NCBI GenBank assembly: GCA_947034885.2
Contig: OX344758.2
Span: 8,496,501-8,560,500 of the forward strand
DNA from: Thuidium tamariscinum
Taxonomy: Eukaryota; Streptophyta; Bryopsida; Hypnales; Thuidiaceae
Direction: 5' to 3'
DNA length: 64,000 bases
Numbering within the stretch: position 1 is the first letter of the stretch; the number at the start of each line of letters is the position of its first letter. Shown one piece after another: positions 1 through 12,640 of this stretch. Both the position numbers and the translations under genes were made by a program. The notes below the pieces were generated by a model. The model was given only the letters and a program-made list of their open reading frames with translations. It was not told the DNA's origin and made no database searches.

Positions 1-466
1 GCAACTTAACGGGACAATGCCGGCAATTCTTGAAATTTGAAATTGGCACTGCCCGAGGCAACTTCATGCGACTGCGCCGTCAATGTCAGTAGAATTACAG
101 ATTTGGATATTGAATGAGATGTTTTGGAGACTTGAAGCCGTTTCAATCGAGTCGCCAGGGTAATAATCATTCTGCCAACCGCCACGAATGCAATGCCAGA
201 ATAGCTAAGTTCCCTAGACTTCAGTACAGATAAGATCATTCTATAATTGAAAACCTAATTTGTACATGGAAAATTAACGGCGCTACATTCAACTACACTA
301 AGTAATGATTGTAGTACAAACCTTGTATTCACTAATTGTAATGTAATATTTACATTTGAAACTATTGTTAAACTTTATTGCTTCTCTACCCTTAATCCAT
401 GAACCCTAAACCCATATTGTCCTACCTGCCATCATATTCAAATAATCAATGCACCCTTGAGAACCC
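1..466. other. Upstream intergenic region, no gene seen
   Basis: No convincing gene. A 77-codon open frame on the minus strand (6-239) has no recognisable domain and no paralogous copy in the window. The stretch lies upstream of the transposase gene and may contain its promoter and, if the gene belongs to an intact element, its terminal inverted repeat. I could not identify such a repeat. Confidence 0.5.
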
Positions 467-474
467 TATATAAA
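467..474 (+). promoter_or_regulatory. TATA box of the Mutator-like transposase gene
   Basis: TATATAAA lies 73 bases upstream of the chosen ATG (548), in a context typical of plant promoters. The following 60 bases are pyrimidine-rich, as in many plant leaders. This is positional evidence only. Confidence 0.5.
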
Positions 475-547
475 TCCATATGTCTATTTTTCACTCTCTC
501 AAGCCATTTCTTCCTTCATTTCTATCTTATAGTGTATTGTGAGCGAC

Positions 548-3500
548 ATGGCAAGCATTCGCGTAGATGGTCATCAGGTTCCGTTAGTCTTTCCTTTAGA
601 CCTAGAAGGTCATGCTACTGTATTCAGCCACTTGCTTCATGTTCGATTCAAGTTTCTAGAGTCATCTATCTATGTTGAAGAAGAGCTCTATTCTGAGTCT
701 GGTGAATTACTTCAGTCAATCCCGCTTTCAAAATGTCTCTCTGATGAAGGGCATTGCTGGTATCTAGGTCTTGGGAACTATAGGGCTTACAGTCTCCCTT
801 TGTCCATGTTAGCTTTGTCCACTAAGATAGCAAGTCGCCAGTCTGATAATTCTACAGTGAACAAATCTTCTGCACCTGAGAGTGCTAATCCTACTACTCT
901 TGTAGGATGCTTCCCTACATTAGTACGAAATGAATTGCCTACTAAAGCAAAGGTAGAGTTGTTAGGGACTATTGTTGAACTATCTAGTGAGTCTGAAGGC
1001 GAGTTTCCTTCCTTGACTCCTGACATGGAACCTTCCTTCGTCAAGAAAGAGTCCAATGACATCAGTCTTACGTACTCTATACAGAACATCTCCACTAGTA
1101 CTTCTGAGCAACATACCTTTTCACAACAAGTTTGTCATTCAAGTGTGGCTAGTATAACCAGTATAATGAAATGCTTAAAGGGACTTTCTGGTCTTCACCG
1201 TTCAAGAAATGAACTCTCCACATTAGATATGAACGCTGTGAAGCACCACCAAGTGGAGTTTCTACCACCTACTTACAACGGAGATGCCATCTTTGAACTA
1301 CCGCCGTGTCGGGCCTCTTCTTCTTCATCTGCAGCTAAGAACTTGGAAGGAATGGACAAGCGGTACGACGGACATGGTTGGTGCAAGCTAGTGACAACAA
1401 ACATCCACAACTCGGACAATTTGAAGTTTCGTAAGTCATTATGTGCTGGCCATCTGATTTGTGAAAACCCTAGCTGCGAGTACTTGTCTAGGACTTCTAG
1501 GAAAAATGAAACAGAATGGATAGGTTCTACAATACTTCCTTTTGCAGTAGGAGTCGTTCCACCAAAAGATTGCAAACTAGTTTGTAAAGTTTGCAAAACA
1601 ATACCTACATGCTTGAGCACCTGTGATGCTAGAATTTACTACTGCTACAATGATAACGCAAATATGACTAGGGCTGCTATTCACCTAGGAAACCACACTC
1701 ACCCAGTAGCAAAAGGCATGTATAGAGATTCTACAAAAGAAATTACCGAACTCATAGCAGAACAAGTTGCCAAAACTCCTTCAGCTACAAATTCCGCCAT
1801 AGCTTTATCTGCTAGCAAAGACTTCCTTACGAACCACCTTTTTCACCACGGAGAAGGAGAGAAGAAGATATTGAAGGGAGAAGAAATGGAAGAGGTCATG
1901 GATCGCTTTCAGTTGCTAAGTAGTCCTAGTATACGAAATATTATCTCCTCTTTCCGATCAAACAACCAAGGAGGGGTCATTGACAACATCATGACCATGA
2001 AGAAGGAATCAAAGTTCGAGTTCATACACGACAGTGTCTTCCCAGGCCAAGGCAAAGAGAAGGTTTATGTATTCAAAATGCTTATTGAAGGGCCTAGAAG
2101 TGGAGTGGACTTGGTAAGACGCATACAATCTGAAGGTGATCTACAAAATGCGTAGATGATGTTCGACCACGTGAAGCGCGTGAAGGACTGGACCACCATG
2201 GCATGCCACGTGTACGACTCTCAGTACAAGAAGGTCATGACCATTGCAGTGTGCGATATGCAATCAAAAGATACAGAGATTCAAGTACAGTTCTGGAGGT
2301 CATTGAATGCTGTAATGGAAAAACACGGAGTGGCTGAGCCAAATTTTAAAGGATTCATGGCAGATAGCGCAATGGCCAATTGGAATGCAGTTCGCATTGT
2401 CTATGGTAGTGGTTCAGCAGAGGATATTATGAAGAATCGCGAGAGAACATGCCTATTGCATTGGAGTAATTCTCTTCAGAAGCACACTCAGAAACACATC
2501 AAGCAAGGACTACAACATCAACACATTGCACTATGTAAGCAATACAAAGAATCCAAAACTTTGGATGAAGCGGAGGTGCACTATCTTGCAATTCGGTCAT
2601 GGTGGTTATCATCTGGAGCTACAACGGAAGACTCACTTCATCACTTGGAGCATTGGTTGGCATTTTGGCATTTTCGTTATTTACAATGGAGAGGCTTCAT
2701 GACAATGGTATGTGAATCTTATTTTGGTTTAAAATTTATATTTTGTATTCTTATTTAATTAGACAATTGTTCGCTTCAATTATATAGAAGAGATGATTCT
2801 TTTTACTTTTAATGTCTTATAATCAGAAATTTGAATACAAATAATTTCAATTTTTCTTGTAAGATAATTTATAGTAGAGAATTAGAAGATTTATTAAAGG
2901 AAGTAGTGTAGGGAATCAATGAGGTACGTGTTGCTTGCAACGGCTATAAGTGTATTTTTTATAAATCTTACAATAAGGCATTCATGGAAGTACTAATTGC
3001 TTGAAGTTTCAATCATTTAGTATTTTTACTGTACTGTAAAGTGATATCATATATAGAATCCATCGGATCTGACGGATTCCCAACCCTAGTTAATTTTACA
3101 AGGTTCGAAATTGGTTGCCATGAAAGTACTAGTTGCTGGTACTATATTTCCAATATTTTTCCTCAAGTGAAATATTCAGTTTTTGCAATTTATATAATAC
3201 TATTTGTTTCTTCTTTGTAACCCTGAATCCATAACTCCTAAACCATACTGAAATTCTTAGAAGTATAGAAAGGAATTTCAGATATAATTTGTATAATAAT
3301 AGTGTGAATTGTATTTTGATTCATGTCTGCCTGTTGTTGGAATTTTAGGGTCTTACTTTAGAGGAGATGGCAGACATGCCTTTTTGTAATCTGTTGGAAA
3401 CGATCCATAATAAGTGGCTGCAAATGTCGGGGGAAAAAGGAAACAATTTATTCGACGCCACTTGTGATGACAGTATTCGGGCTTGGATGCAAATGACAAA

Positions 3501-4737
3501 CTACCGAGCATACCTTAGAGGACATGCATGTGGGTCAGGACCATCAAAGGGAGAATTGAGGTTGAGGGCGGCTAGGCGCAGTGAGTGTCCAAAAAAAATT
3601 GCTGAGGCATTGAATACATTGCCAGAAGTACATGGTGTGGGAACTCGAGTACCTCATCTAGAAGGAGAAGAAATTTTTGGGAGCACCAAGAGGAGGCTTG
3701 ATGTACCTATTGGTGATGCTGGGGATTCACATAGACCAGACAAAGTCAACTTTTCGCAACCCCGGGTCCGAACTAGGTCTACAAAGGTTGCAGAAGATTC
3801 AAGGGAAGGCATTGGAAATCGCAATGAAGTCAATACCTCCAATTATGTGACGGTAGCATTTGAAACGGATTGTGACACATCCAAGTGGCACATTGCAAGG
3901 ATCAGCCAGAAATCAAATGCAAGATGCTGGGCTAAACAACAGACATCAAACATCAAGTGTACCTCAAGGATTGCCAAGGGTGGAAAAGGAACCCTTGCTC
4001 CTACTTATCACGGAAGGAAAGAAGAGTATGGAACTAAGCGCCCGGTGCTCGTGGATTTTTGGTTTTGTTGGGATGACATTGAACGATGCGTGAAAGGTAC
4101 AAAGAGGAAGTGGGTCATTGATAGGCCAGAGCTGCCTGAAATTTGGCCTATTCTAACGGGGACCAATTTGAATCGTGAAGAAACCTTACTGTTACAACAT
4201 GCCGGCTTCCGGCTTCAAGAATTGCCTACATTGTCACCACGTGAACTTTTTGCCATGTCTAAGATTTTTGAGCCTATCTTCTTCACCCAACCATGTCCAC
4301 CAAATGCAAATGTGCACCCTACTGTGAGGAACAACCGAACTATCAAAAGACTTGCAAATCCTCCAACCGTAGAGCAACGCAACAAATGGGAAAGTGCTTC
4401 AAATATTAGAGGGGAAATTCTAGGAGTGACCCTTGTACCTCTTCCTGGACTTGGTGCAATAGTGGTGCTGCAGACTGGAGTGGAGCCCAACAAAAATGTA
4501 TATCGAGTTACTATGGGTACATTCCCTACATGCACATGCCCTGACTTTGTCAATATGATAGTATCTGCTGTGGGAGGCCGAGCACAATACGTGAATTGTA
4601 AGCACTTGTATTATTTGTATAGGTACTTCAGCAAGATGGATATCCATGATGACAAATTCATTCATGCACCTAGTTATAGCTTTAATGAGTTGAAGCTACT
4701 CCTAGTTCGAGCAGGAATCATCATTATTTCAAGGTAG
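548..4737 (+). pseudogene. Mutator-like (MULE) transposase with SWIM zinc finger, interrupted by one in-frame TAG
   Basis: Exon 1 is 548-2707 and exon 2 is 3349-4737. ATG 548 sits in a good context (ATGGC); an in-frame GTG nine bases earlier is not a plausible eukaryotic start. An in-frame TAG at 2153-2155 is followed directly by ATGATG in the same frame, so about 535 codons, a stop, and about 646 further codons would otherwise form one protein. Residues ~290-390 have paired cysteines and a final HTH (GNHTHP), like the WRKY/GCM/FLYWCH-type zinc domains at the N-terminus of MULE transposases. Downstream of the stop, FMADSAMANW followed by CLLHW resembles the second catalytic Asp and C-x2-H motif of MULE DDE domains. 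Exon 2 ends in a SWIM finger (CTC, then CKH, around 4530-4605), a usual partner of this family. Probably a recently disabled transposase; stop read-through or domestication cannot be excluded. Confidence 0.75.
2708..3348 (+). other. Phase-0 intron of the transposase gene
   Basis: The donor is GTATGT and the acceptor is TTTTAG, a canonical plant pair. Removing 641 bases joins the codon for the Met before the donor to GGT CTT ACT TTA GAG GAG ATG in the frame of the downstream 456-codon open frame. The intron is very AT-rich and has stops in all frames, which supports it being non-coding. Confidence 0.8.
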
Positions 4738-4801
4738 ATATGATTAGTTATTTGGAGTGTAGTACATTCATGTTGTATTCTTCTCCATGTGCTGCAAATG
4801 A

Positions 4802-4807
4802 AATAAA
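4802..4807 (+). terminator. Poly(A) signal of the transposase gene
   Basis: AATAAA lies 65 bases after the TAG stop codon that ends at 4737, a normal distance for a near-upstream polyadenylation element in plants. Confidence 0.5.
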
Positions 4808-5266
4808 GAAGTGATGCAGTCCAATCATGACCATTGACTTTCTTTGCAATACATATATATGCAAACTTTCTTTTTCTATCCAGTTTTTAAAGTTTCCCAT
4901 TTTCATTTTATTAACTCCAAAAAAGTCCTAACCCCTAGAATAAGGCACACTTACTTTTGTATTTGAAGTGTTTGGCCTGTTTTTAATCTCCCTTCCAGAT
5001 TCTAAATCCCAAAACTCAAATGTATAGATGACATTATCAAAGGTCCCAAAATATGAGATTTCATGAAAATCCACGATTATAGGAGACACGGTCATAGGTA
5101 GCAAAATTTACTATAAATAGTAATTTTTTGCTGATTTTTGGAAAAAAAATTGATTGAAAAAAAATTATAGTCCAAATTTCTAAAAAAAAGGCTACTTCAT
5201 GCTCACCGCTCACAAGTTTCCCGCTCGTAGCTCACAGGCTCACCGCTCCACGCTCGAACGCTAGCG
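4808..5266. other. Transposase 3' flank with a GC-rich CGCTC-repeat cluster
   Basis: No gene. The notable part is 5197-5262, where short degenerate copies of GCTCACCGCTC / GCTCGTAGCTCACAGG stand out from AT-rich surroundings. They could be subterminal repeats of the transposon that carried the transposase gene. At about 5266 the sequence joins the large spacer repeat that recurs in units 2 and 3. Confidence 0.4.
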
Positions 5267-5471
5267 TCGTTGATTTTTGGCCCAAATTTTATTGGAAGGT
5301 GAAGATGAAGAATATCTTTCATATGCACTAAAATTTAGGACAATTGATAATATATGTTGAAAGGTATGGCCTACTATGTTCTTGTTGTTTTTGTATTTAG
5401 GCACTTTAGACTGATTGGAGAAAATCACTTTTTCCAAAAACAAAAATTTGAAATTGGTTGTCTTCATTTAA

Positions 5472-6080
5472 CCCCTAAAATCCCAAGGCACCCAAAAGTG
5501 GTGTCAAAGAAACTTTGAAGTTAAAGAAAACCTTACCAAGTTTCTATTTTTAGTAGTTTCTATTTTTGAAAGATTTTTTTTGAAGTCTAATTTTAGCATC
5601 AATAATCCAATTTTGAAAATGAATGATTATGATTTTTCTATTCAAGATTTAGTGCAAAGGTTCCCATTGCAATCTTAACAATCCATAGTGTTAAGGACTC
5701 TTTGAGAAAAAATAAACACAAAAAATTCATTTAAAAAAATTGTAAAGTAGATTTTGAGAAGCCATAAATTGATTGGGGTTATGCTTGTTAGGCCCTTCAA
5801 CCTCATATTTTTTTGGTAACCAACTTTTTAGGTTTGACATGCAAAAAAAGAGCTCAAAGATTTTCGTAGTTTTTACACCCTCATGATCAAACATTATAAT
5901 CTTTCAATCCATAAGTGATATTGTTGAGTTTTCTTTTCCTATGTCATCTCTAACATGTCTACTTTGAATTTGTATGGTTACAATTTAAAAAAAATTGATT
6001 CAACTTATCAAAATGTTGGAATTTTGTTCAATTTAGAGCAAATTCCAAAAAGCTCAAAATAGGCCTTGGGCATTTAGGGG
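5472..6080 (+). mobile_element. TTAA-flanked non-autonomous element T1 (piggyBac-like MITE), 609 bp
   Basis: TTAA at 5468-5471 and 6081-6084 flank a segment starting CCCCTAAAATCCCAAGGC and ending GCCTTGGGCATTTAGGGG; 16 of 18 terminal bases pair as inverted repeats. The paralogous site near 29335 reads catTTAAgtatg with a single TTAA, i.e. the uninterrupted site. A TTAA target duplication with CCC-type termini is the hallmark of the piggyBac superfamily. No transposase frame is present, so it would need help in trans. A diverged inverted copy lies at 43956-45341. Confidence 0.8.
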
Positions 6081-9000
6081 TTAAGTATGTATGGAAAGCT
6101 TTGAATCATTCCATTTTTATCAATGAGCCAAAAGTTATAAAGAGTTTTTATTGGCAATCAATTATGGAATCCCTACTCTAAAATAAACTTTGAAGTCTTT
6201 TATTTAACTCAGTTTTCAATATTCTATAAGAAAATAAAATTAGAGGATGTAGATTGTTTATTACAATATAGCAACCATTAGGATTGTCATTTTTCAATTC
6301 TATAAATAAATCATTAACAATTTTTCATTTTGAATCATTTGCTACTTCTTCCTACTTACAATTTTTTCCTATGTATTGTACAATTCTAAATAATTTGAAG
6401 TTTTTTAGGCAAATATCCTACTCTGTCACATGTTACAACACTCCTATAGTTTGTAACTTTAAATCACAATGAACTCCGAATGCAAATATACAATATAGTT
6501 AATAGACAAATTGTTTCACAAAAGCTCAAACCACCCTACCATAGAGAGAAATCAATCTCCAAAGAGATATGATCTCCTCACCTCCAAGTTCTATCTTAAA
6601 ATAAAGACTATCAGTAAAGACTATTAGTCTTTAAAAAAAGACTAGGACTACCTTCCTGTTTTTATCATTCTATCTTGGTCTTTCTATCTTTGGTTATATC
6701 TAGTAAAGTAAAAGTCCTAATTATCGTCTCCAATTATAGTTTATCAAATCTTATCTTATTCAAATCATCTCTAATTCAAATCTTTATCTTCTACTTAGAG
6801 CTATCTAACTTCAAGTTCCAACACCATTGTGTTCATATAGTACACAAGTCAGCCAAGTGGAGTTTTCTAACTCCATCACATTCATCTATCACCCCAATCA
6901 ATCTTTGCTTATCCAGTAGTGCAAATTCCTTCATGAATTAATTCATGATCATCCATCAATGCATTATCCATCCAAGATTGTCACAAGGGTTGTGACATCA
7001 CAACAATGAATTTTAAGAAGTACTACTATTTGGGGCCATTTTTCATATGATTGTCACCTTTTGAACTGCACTTGTCTTGTTTTCCACAAGGTTAAAAAAA
7101 CGATTTTTTTAAATGGTGGAAAATTTAGAATTTTTTTTCACATGTTCTCAAAACAATTTACTATATGATCCTATGGTTTTAAATATTTTTAAATATTTTT
7201 AAAAATTTGGTATAGGTAATAGAAATGACAAATTTTGACCATTTTTGGAGTGAACACAGTCAAGGAACGTAAAGGATGAAGGTTATTGTCCCGATTATTG
7301 TTCTAAAATGTCCATGCTTTAAAAGTGATTAACTAATTATGATACAAGGATACAATTTTCTTTCTTCAACATATCAATAGTGAATATTTTAGAAGGTAGT
7401 TGCTTTTGTTGACTACTGCATTTTTCCTTCAAAGATTTGTCAATAATTCCATGAAGATCCAAAAAGTATGAAATAACTTGGATTAAAATGATGCCAAATC
7501 CATTTTTCTTCCTACAACAATTTAGTAAAAATTGTTGCAAAAAGTTTAGCTTCCTCTGAACACAATCCACTCTGGACCCAAATCAGTTCTCATGAAGTGG
7601 AACGAGAAGACTAGATTTACGCAGGGATAAATGCTGAATTTTATTTTCACATTATTTTTTGGGGCAAATTTTGAATTAATATTTGCAATTAGAGACCCCA
7701 AATTAGCTACAGAGCTGCAAAACAGACCCAAAACAAGGTTCAAAGGAAGAGGCTTTTTTTAAAACTTTTACCCTCAAGTAACACACATTTTACCTTGTTG
7801 GTCCCACTTTCCTGGAATGGATTTAATGTCCTCTATAAATTCTTAACCCCTCTTGCATATTACGGCTAGAAACGGCCTACCATGGCTTGCTTGTATTTGG
7901 CCATTTCATATGCCTAGCTTGTAAAACTTGAAAATACGTTCAACTATGAGCATAACATTCAGTAGTATATTGTGGCTCTGCCTTCTCTCTATAGTGAAGA
8001 GTGTGGCATATTCCACACCCAACAGCCTCTCCATCCTCCACATGTCCACTTACTCCAGTAGTTACTGATGAAACACTGTTGGGGTGTGGAATATTCTACA
8101 TCCTCCATTGCTGAGAGAAGGGAGAGCCAACCAATGCTACAAAATAATATGAGAATGGGGGCAAAGCCATGGAGAATTTTATATACTTCAAAAAAAAATT
8201 GGTGAAATTTTGGAGATTCCCCACCTTTGAGAACAAGTGTTCTTGTATATTTCAGGGTATATGTAGCTCAATAAGCTTTGAGACTGGAAATCTTGTAGAA
8301 GTACACTGTGTCACAGACAAAGATTCTTGGACAAGCTAAGTTGAAGTCGTAGATCCAGGGCAATGTTTTCTTTTTCATTTCTTATAAAGAGCCAAAGTAA
8401 CAATACTTCACCTTATTGTGGAGCTCCAAATCTCAAGATTCATCCATATATTGGATAGAAAATATCACATTACTACATAATACATATCTATCACTCTATT
8501 TTCATCCATTATTTGGCGATTTCATTTAGTATTTTAAAAAATTTAAAGTTTATTGGTAATTTCATCCAATATTTTACTGTTTATTTTCAATAGGCTTGGT
8601 GCAAACCAAAAAAATTGGTGCAATTTTGCACCAAATTGACGGAAAAAAAAACATTGATTGAAGGGAGGATTAGAAGGAAAAGGAATACTCTAATTCAGTC
8701 ATGCTCATACAAGTTTCAAAAGTTGCTATGTTGTGCCCGTGGTATTTAGTCGTTAAAGGATGGACCTATAACCATTGGTTTGAAGCCTCTTTGCCCGTGA
8801 CATAGTTTGTTACTATTTTGGAAGCAGATATGTATGAAATTTTTTATATTATTTTTCAAATATGAAAGTACATGTCTTCTATACTTCATAACCAAGTTTA
8901 GAGTTTTTTGAAGAAAATTGGGTTTCATGCAATTTTTTGAAATAAAAGTGAAGAAAAAATCATATCAAATAGTAAATAATCTCAAGAAATCTGAAAATTT

Positions 9001-12000
9001 CACCATGTGTGTACATTATAGTGACAAACATCACAGTAGAAACTCAGTTTCCCTGTACTTCTATAATTAGGATGCAATGGACATTAAAAATGCAGCCAAA
9101 GTTCAAATTGCAATAAAATATTCAATTTTACAAATTTTTCCAAAATTTCAATTGGAGTAGAAACTAGAGTAGAGTAACTCCATTTCATTAGTTGGGCTCA
9201 AACTCAAAAGATGTCATTTTCACGGAGAAATTTCAGATTTACTCAATTTCTCAAAATACACTAACATGGCAGATTTTGGCATTTGTTTTCTCTAATCACT
9301 TCTCAACTACACGAAAACAAACATGAGTTAAAGTGAAAACTCAAGTGGAGACTCTTTACAACTCAATATGAAAGGTCATTAAAAAAAAAGTGAATGAAAA
9401 ACTATTGTTCAAGTTTTCTTCTGGCTTTTCAAAGTTAGCTGAACGTCAAAAATTGGCGCCGGTGCCACGACAGTAAGAAGCTAGAGTCCGAGCCCTAACT
9501 CCTGTCTATCGTGTAGTGGTCTTATTGGTCGATCAGTCCCACTAGGCACTTGTGGCTAGTCTCAAAACAGATTAAGGGGTTTTAGCTAAATGTTCATTTT
9601 TGGAAGATTTTTAAAAATTTATACAAAGGGCATGAAAGAATTATGTAGAAAATGAGCAAAATTTTGCAATTTTGGAGATCACTACTGGTGTCTCTTGTAT
9701 TTCTATTTTGCAATGAAATTAAGCTTACATTTCATTTGTTTCCAAGAAGAAAAAAAAAGTTGCTTTGGTCATGCACTGAAAATATGAAATTTTTGACTGC
9801 AAACAAGGATTAAGGTAGGAAGTCCTATAATGGACCATCTAAGGGTTGCAATTGATTTTTTGAAAGGTAAAACATCTTGAATATTTTTTAGTTAATTTTA
9901 TTTAGAAGACAAGTGAATTGGCATCTAGTATAGATCGTTTCATATATTTCAAAGCTTTGTGGAATTAGTTATAAAATTTTGAAGTTGAAGTGGCATAGGG
10001 CTCTAAAATGGTGCACCTTCTAAAATGTAAATAGTTTGTACATTGCTGAAGGCTAAGAAAAAGCAACATGTACAAATTGTATACATTTAAGAAGGTGCTT
10101 CATTTTAGAGCTTGCTAACTCTTAGTGTTTGCATTGAAGTGTCTGAGCGTGGACTACCCCCAACACAATCTTGTGGTATTTGGATGACAATCTAGAGTCA
10201 TAAGAAGAAATTAGAAGTAGTGTTTTCATTCACTTTTTTTTTACCGTTCACCTTGACTTACAAAGAGTGTTGAGTTGAATTTTTAGTCTAACTAATTTTT
10301 GTTTACATTTCCTTGAGAAGTGAGTTAAAATAATGAATTGCAGAATATGTCATTTTAGGGTGTTTTGAGAAATTGTGTAAAACTAAAAATTTCTCCACAA
10401 AAATGATGTTTTTGAGTATGAGCCAACTAATGAAATGGAGGTATCCTACTCAAGTTTCTACTCCAATTGGCATTTTGTAAAAGTTTGTAATATTGAATTT
10501 TTATTGCGGTTTGAACTTTGGATATATTTTCAAATTCTATTGCATTCTAATTATTGAAGGACCATAAGAGGATTTTTAGCTGGATTACAAGACTGCAAGT
10601 TCCCAAACACTGGGAACGCATTGGGAATTCTGGGAACACAGTGTTGATGTGGTCGAGGGATTGCTACATCAGAAAATAGTAATTAATTAATTATTATAAT
10701 TAATTATTCTAAATCAACCACGTGCTTATTGTGAACACCACGATTGTGAATACCACGATTGCAATTGCGAACACCACGATTGTTTTGGAGTCTGGACGAA
10801 AAAAAAGATTTTTTAAGCTTATAGATGGGTCAAATCACACTAAAAGGTACCAAAGGCATTACTTTACTAGGACATGACTAGAGTCCTTTTTTTAAGTTTC
10901 AAAGCTTTAAATTACTTTGATGTTGTCATTTTAAAAAGAAAATAATAGATGGGTAGTATTGCAATGGTTTCTTTTGATGATTTTGAAAAAAAAATTCATG
11001 AAAAAAATCCTTAAATAGATGTAAATCAAGCTAAATTTAGAAATTATTTTACAATATAGCACTTAAGCAAGACTTTTTATCAAAAAAATTTATTCTTATT
11101 AAGTATAAAGTTATAAAAAAGGATTTAATGAAAATGATTCTTAAACTAAAAATAGTATAATTTTTAATCTATTAATTGATTATTGACAAAGCATTAATTT
11201 GTTCTAAGAACAAAATTAAACATTTGATTTCAAAAAATAATAATATAGAGACCTAGATGTCAATAATATATACACTTTTTGTGTTGACACAATCATCATT
11301 TGGATTATTTTATATATTGAAAAAAACGTTCAAAAATTCTTACTTCTGAATATTATAGAAAATAAAAATATAATCAATTTGTGTCAAAAATGTCCTTTTC
11401 TACTCTATCATATGAATATATACATATATGATTTTTTGGATTCAATCTCATTATAATTCATTAGAAATTAGACTCCTTTTTGTCCATTTAAAAAGTTGAC
11501 GCATTGACAATTCAAGTACAATTGGATTTTTAGTAAAGAGTTTTTCTTTTTTTTATGAATAAAATACTATTAGTCTTGAAGCTCTAATCAAAAAGGACTA
11601 AATTATCTAAAATTAGTAGATTAGCATTAGAAAACAATAGATTGAAAGAAGTTACATTGCAGATTTTGGTGTGTCTGACCCCTTCTGTGGTACATTAGAG
11701 TGTGATTTGACCTAGATAGATAGGTTAACTAAAAGCTACTAATATTTCCACTACTATCCATTCCATCATCGAGGTATCAAGTTTCCACATGGGCATATGG
11801 GCTATTGAGTTGTCAAGGATAATTGTCCTGATCTTGAAAGAGGACCTCAGGTCAATTCCTCTGTCGGAAAGTTATTGGGGAGGCCGCGGAATGAGTCGCT
11901 GGAACAAAAAAGGAGACTGAAATAAATAAAAAAATTTGGAACTACAAGCCAAAAAAGGCGGTCAATCATCGTAGATGAGACATTGATACGAATAAAAGAG

Positions 12001-12011
12001 GCAAATATACC

Positions 12012-12115
12012 ATGACACTAAAACAATTAATTTTTCGTTTAAAGAAAGTGTGCTGGCAGAAGCGAGGGGAAAAAGTAGGAAAACTACATTTACCTTTCAT
12101 TCGTTGTGTGAACCC
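12012..12115 (+). pseudogene. Possible mitochondrial rpl2 5' fragment
   Basis: The frame opens MTLKQLIFRLKK. Allowing a shift in the A-run, it then reads as AGRSEGK, which resembles the start of mitochondrial ribosomal protein L2 of bryophytes as I recall it. Similarity ends near TTTCAT, close to GTGCG/GTGTG, a motif typical of group II intron starts. The fragment lies about 210 bases upstream of an organelle-type rRNA fragment. It is frameshifted and cannot be functional. Identification is tentative. Confidence 0.3.
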
Positions 12116-12325
12116 TCCTAGCCGCTTTTTTCCAGGCTTCCCCCATCGGAAAAAGATCTATCCTATTATTTTTAGGCACTCACTGTACGGGAATAGATAG
12201 TCATTGTTCCGCGAGACGCTTTAATATTTACCACCCGTGTAACCGGCCTAAGGTCCCATTTCAACCGCCAATTTATTGTCCCTACAATGGGTAGGCTAAC
12301 CACAAGGTACCTCTGTCTTGGACTT

Positions 12326-12420
12326 TCGAAACTTAGCGAATTGAAACATCTAAGTAGCTAAAGGAAAGGAAATCAACTGAGCCTCCGTTAGTAGCGGCGA
12401 GCGAAGGCGCACAAACAACC
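12326..12420 (+). rRNA. Fragment of organelle (mitochondrial-type) large-subunit rRNA, copy 1
   Basis: The run from GAATTGAAACATCTAAGTAG through GTAGCGGCGAGCGAA matches the universally conserved domain I segment of bacterial-type 23S rRNA (around E. coli positions 175-260). The spacing resembles plant mitochondrial 26S more than plastid 23S. Only this short piece is present, so it is a nuclear copy of organelle DNA and not a working rRNA gene. A near-identical copy is at 34904-34998. Confidence 0.7.
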
Positions 12421-12640
12421 TTGGTTGAACTTGAGTTGGAGCCGCTCAGCGAAGAAGATTCTCCCGGCTGAGTAATCGCTCGCTCCTTGTGACAGCCAGG
12501 ATGGCGTTGCTCGATATTCTGAATGAAATACTGAAATGAAAAACAACCAGTGGAGCGTGACAGCATTCATCCATAGAGTCTAAAAAGGATGTGGAAAAGA
12601 CATGGTTTGGGGGAATTTAGGCTAACACCACGATTGTGGT

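Larger units (their letters stand above)
10716..12640. mobile_element. 1.9-kb insertion with 10-bp direct repeats, carrying mitochondrial-type DNA
   Basis: ATTCTAAATC occurs at 10706-10715 and again at 12641-12650, while the uninterrupted copy at ~57205-57216 has it once. The inserted DNA begins AACCACGTGCTTATTG and ends ACCACGATTGTGGT; AACACCACGATTG-like motifs repeat near both ends. A 9-11-bp duplication is typical of Mutator-like elements, but the terminal inverted repeats are weak. Repair of a double-strand break with filler DNA is the alternative. Its right part (11739-12610) carries organelle-derived sequence. A copy with a 1.2-kb internal deletion (junction near 34315) is in unit 2. 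Confidence 0.6.

Noticed and set aside
6..239. 77-codon minus-strand open frame
   Set aside because: No domain, no paralogue, no promoter or splice evidence.
539..547. GTG start of the transposase frame
   Set aside because: Plant nuclear translation starts at ATG; the first ATG at 548 has a good context.
6284..6472. Recurring 62-64 codon frame (also at 29532, 50266, 51919)
   Set aside because: Conserved only because the repeat is duplicated; low-complexity Phe/Ser-rich product and no coding signature.
12326..12420. Functional rRNA gene
   Set aside because: Only a short conserved segment is present inside a nuclear insertion, duplicated with the unit.
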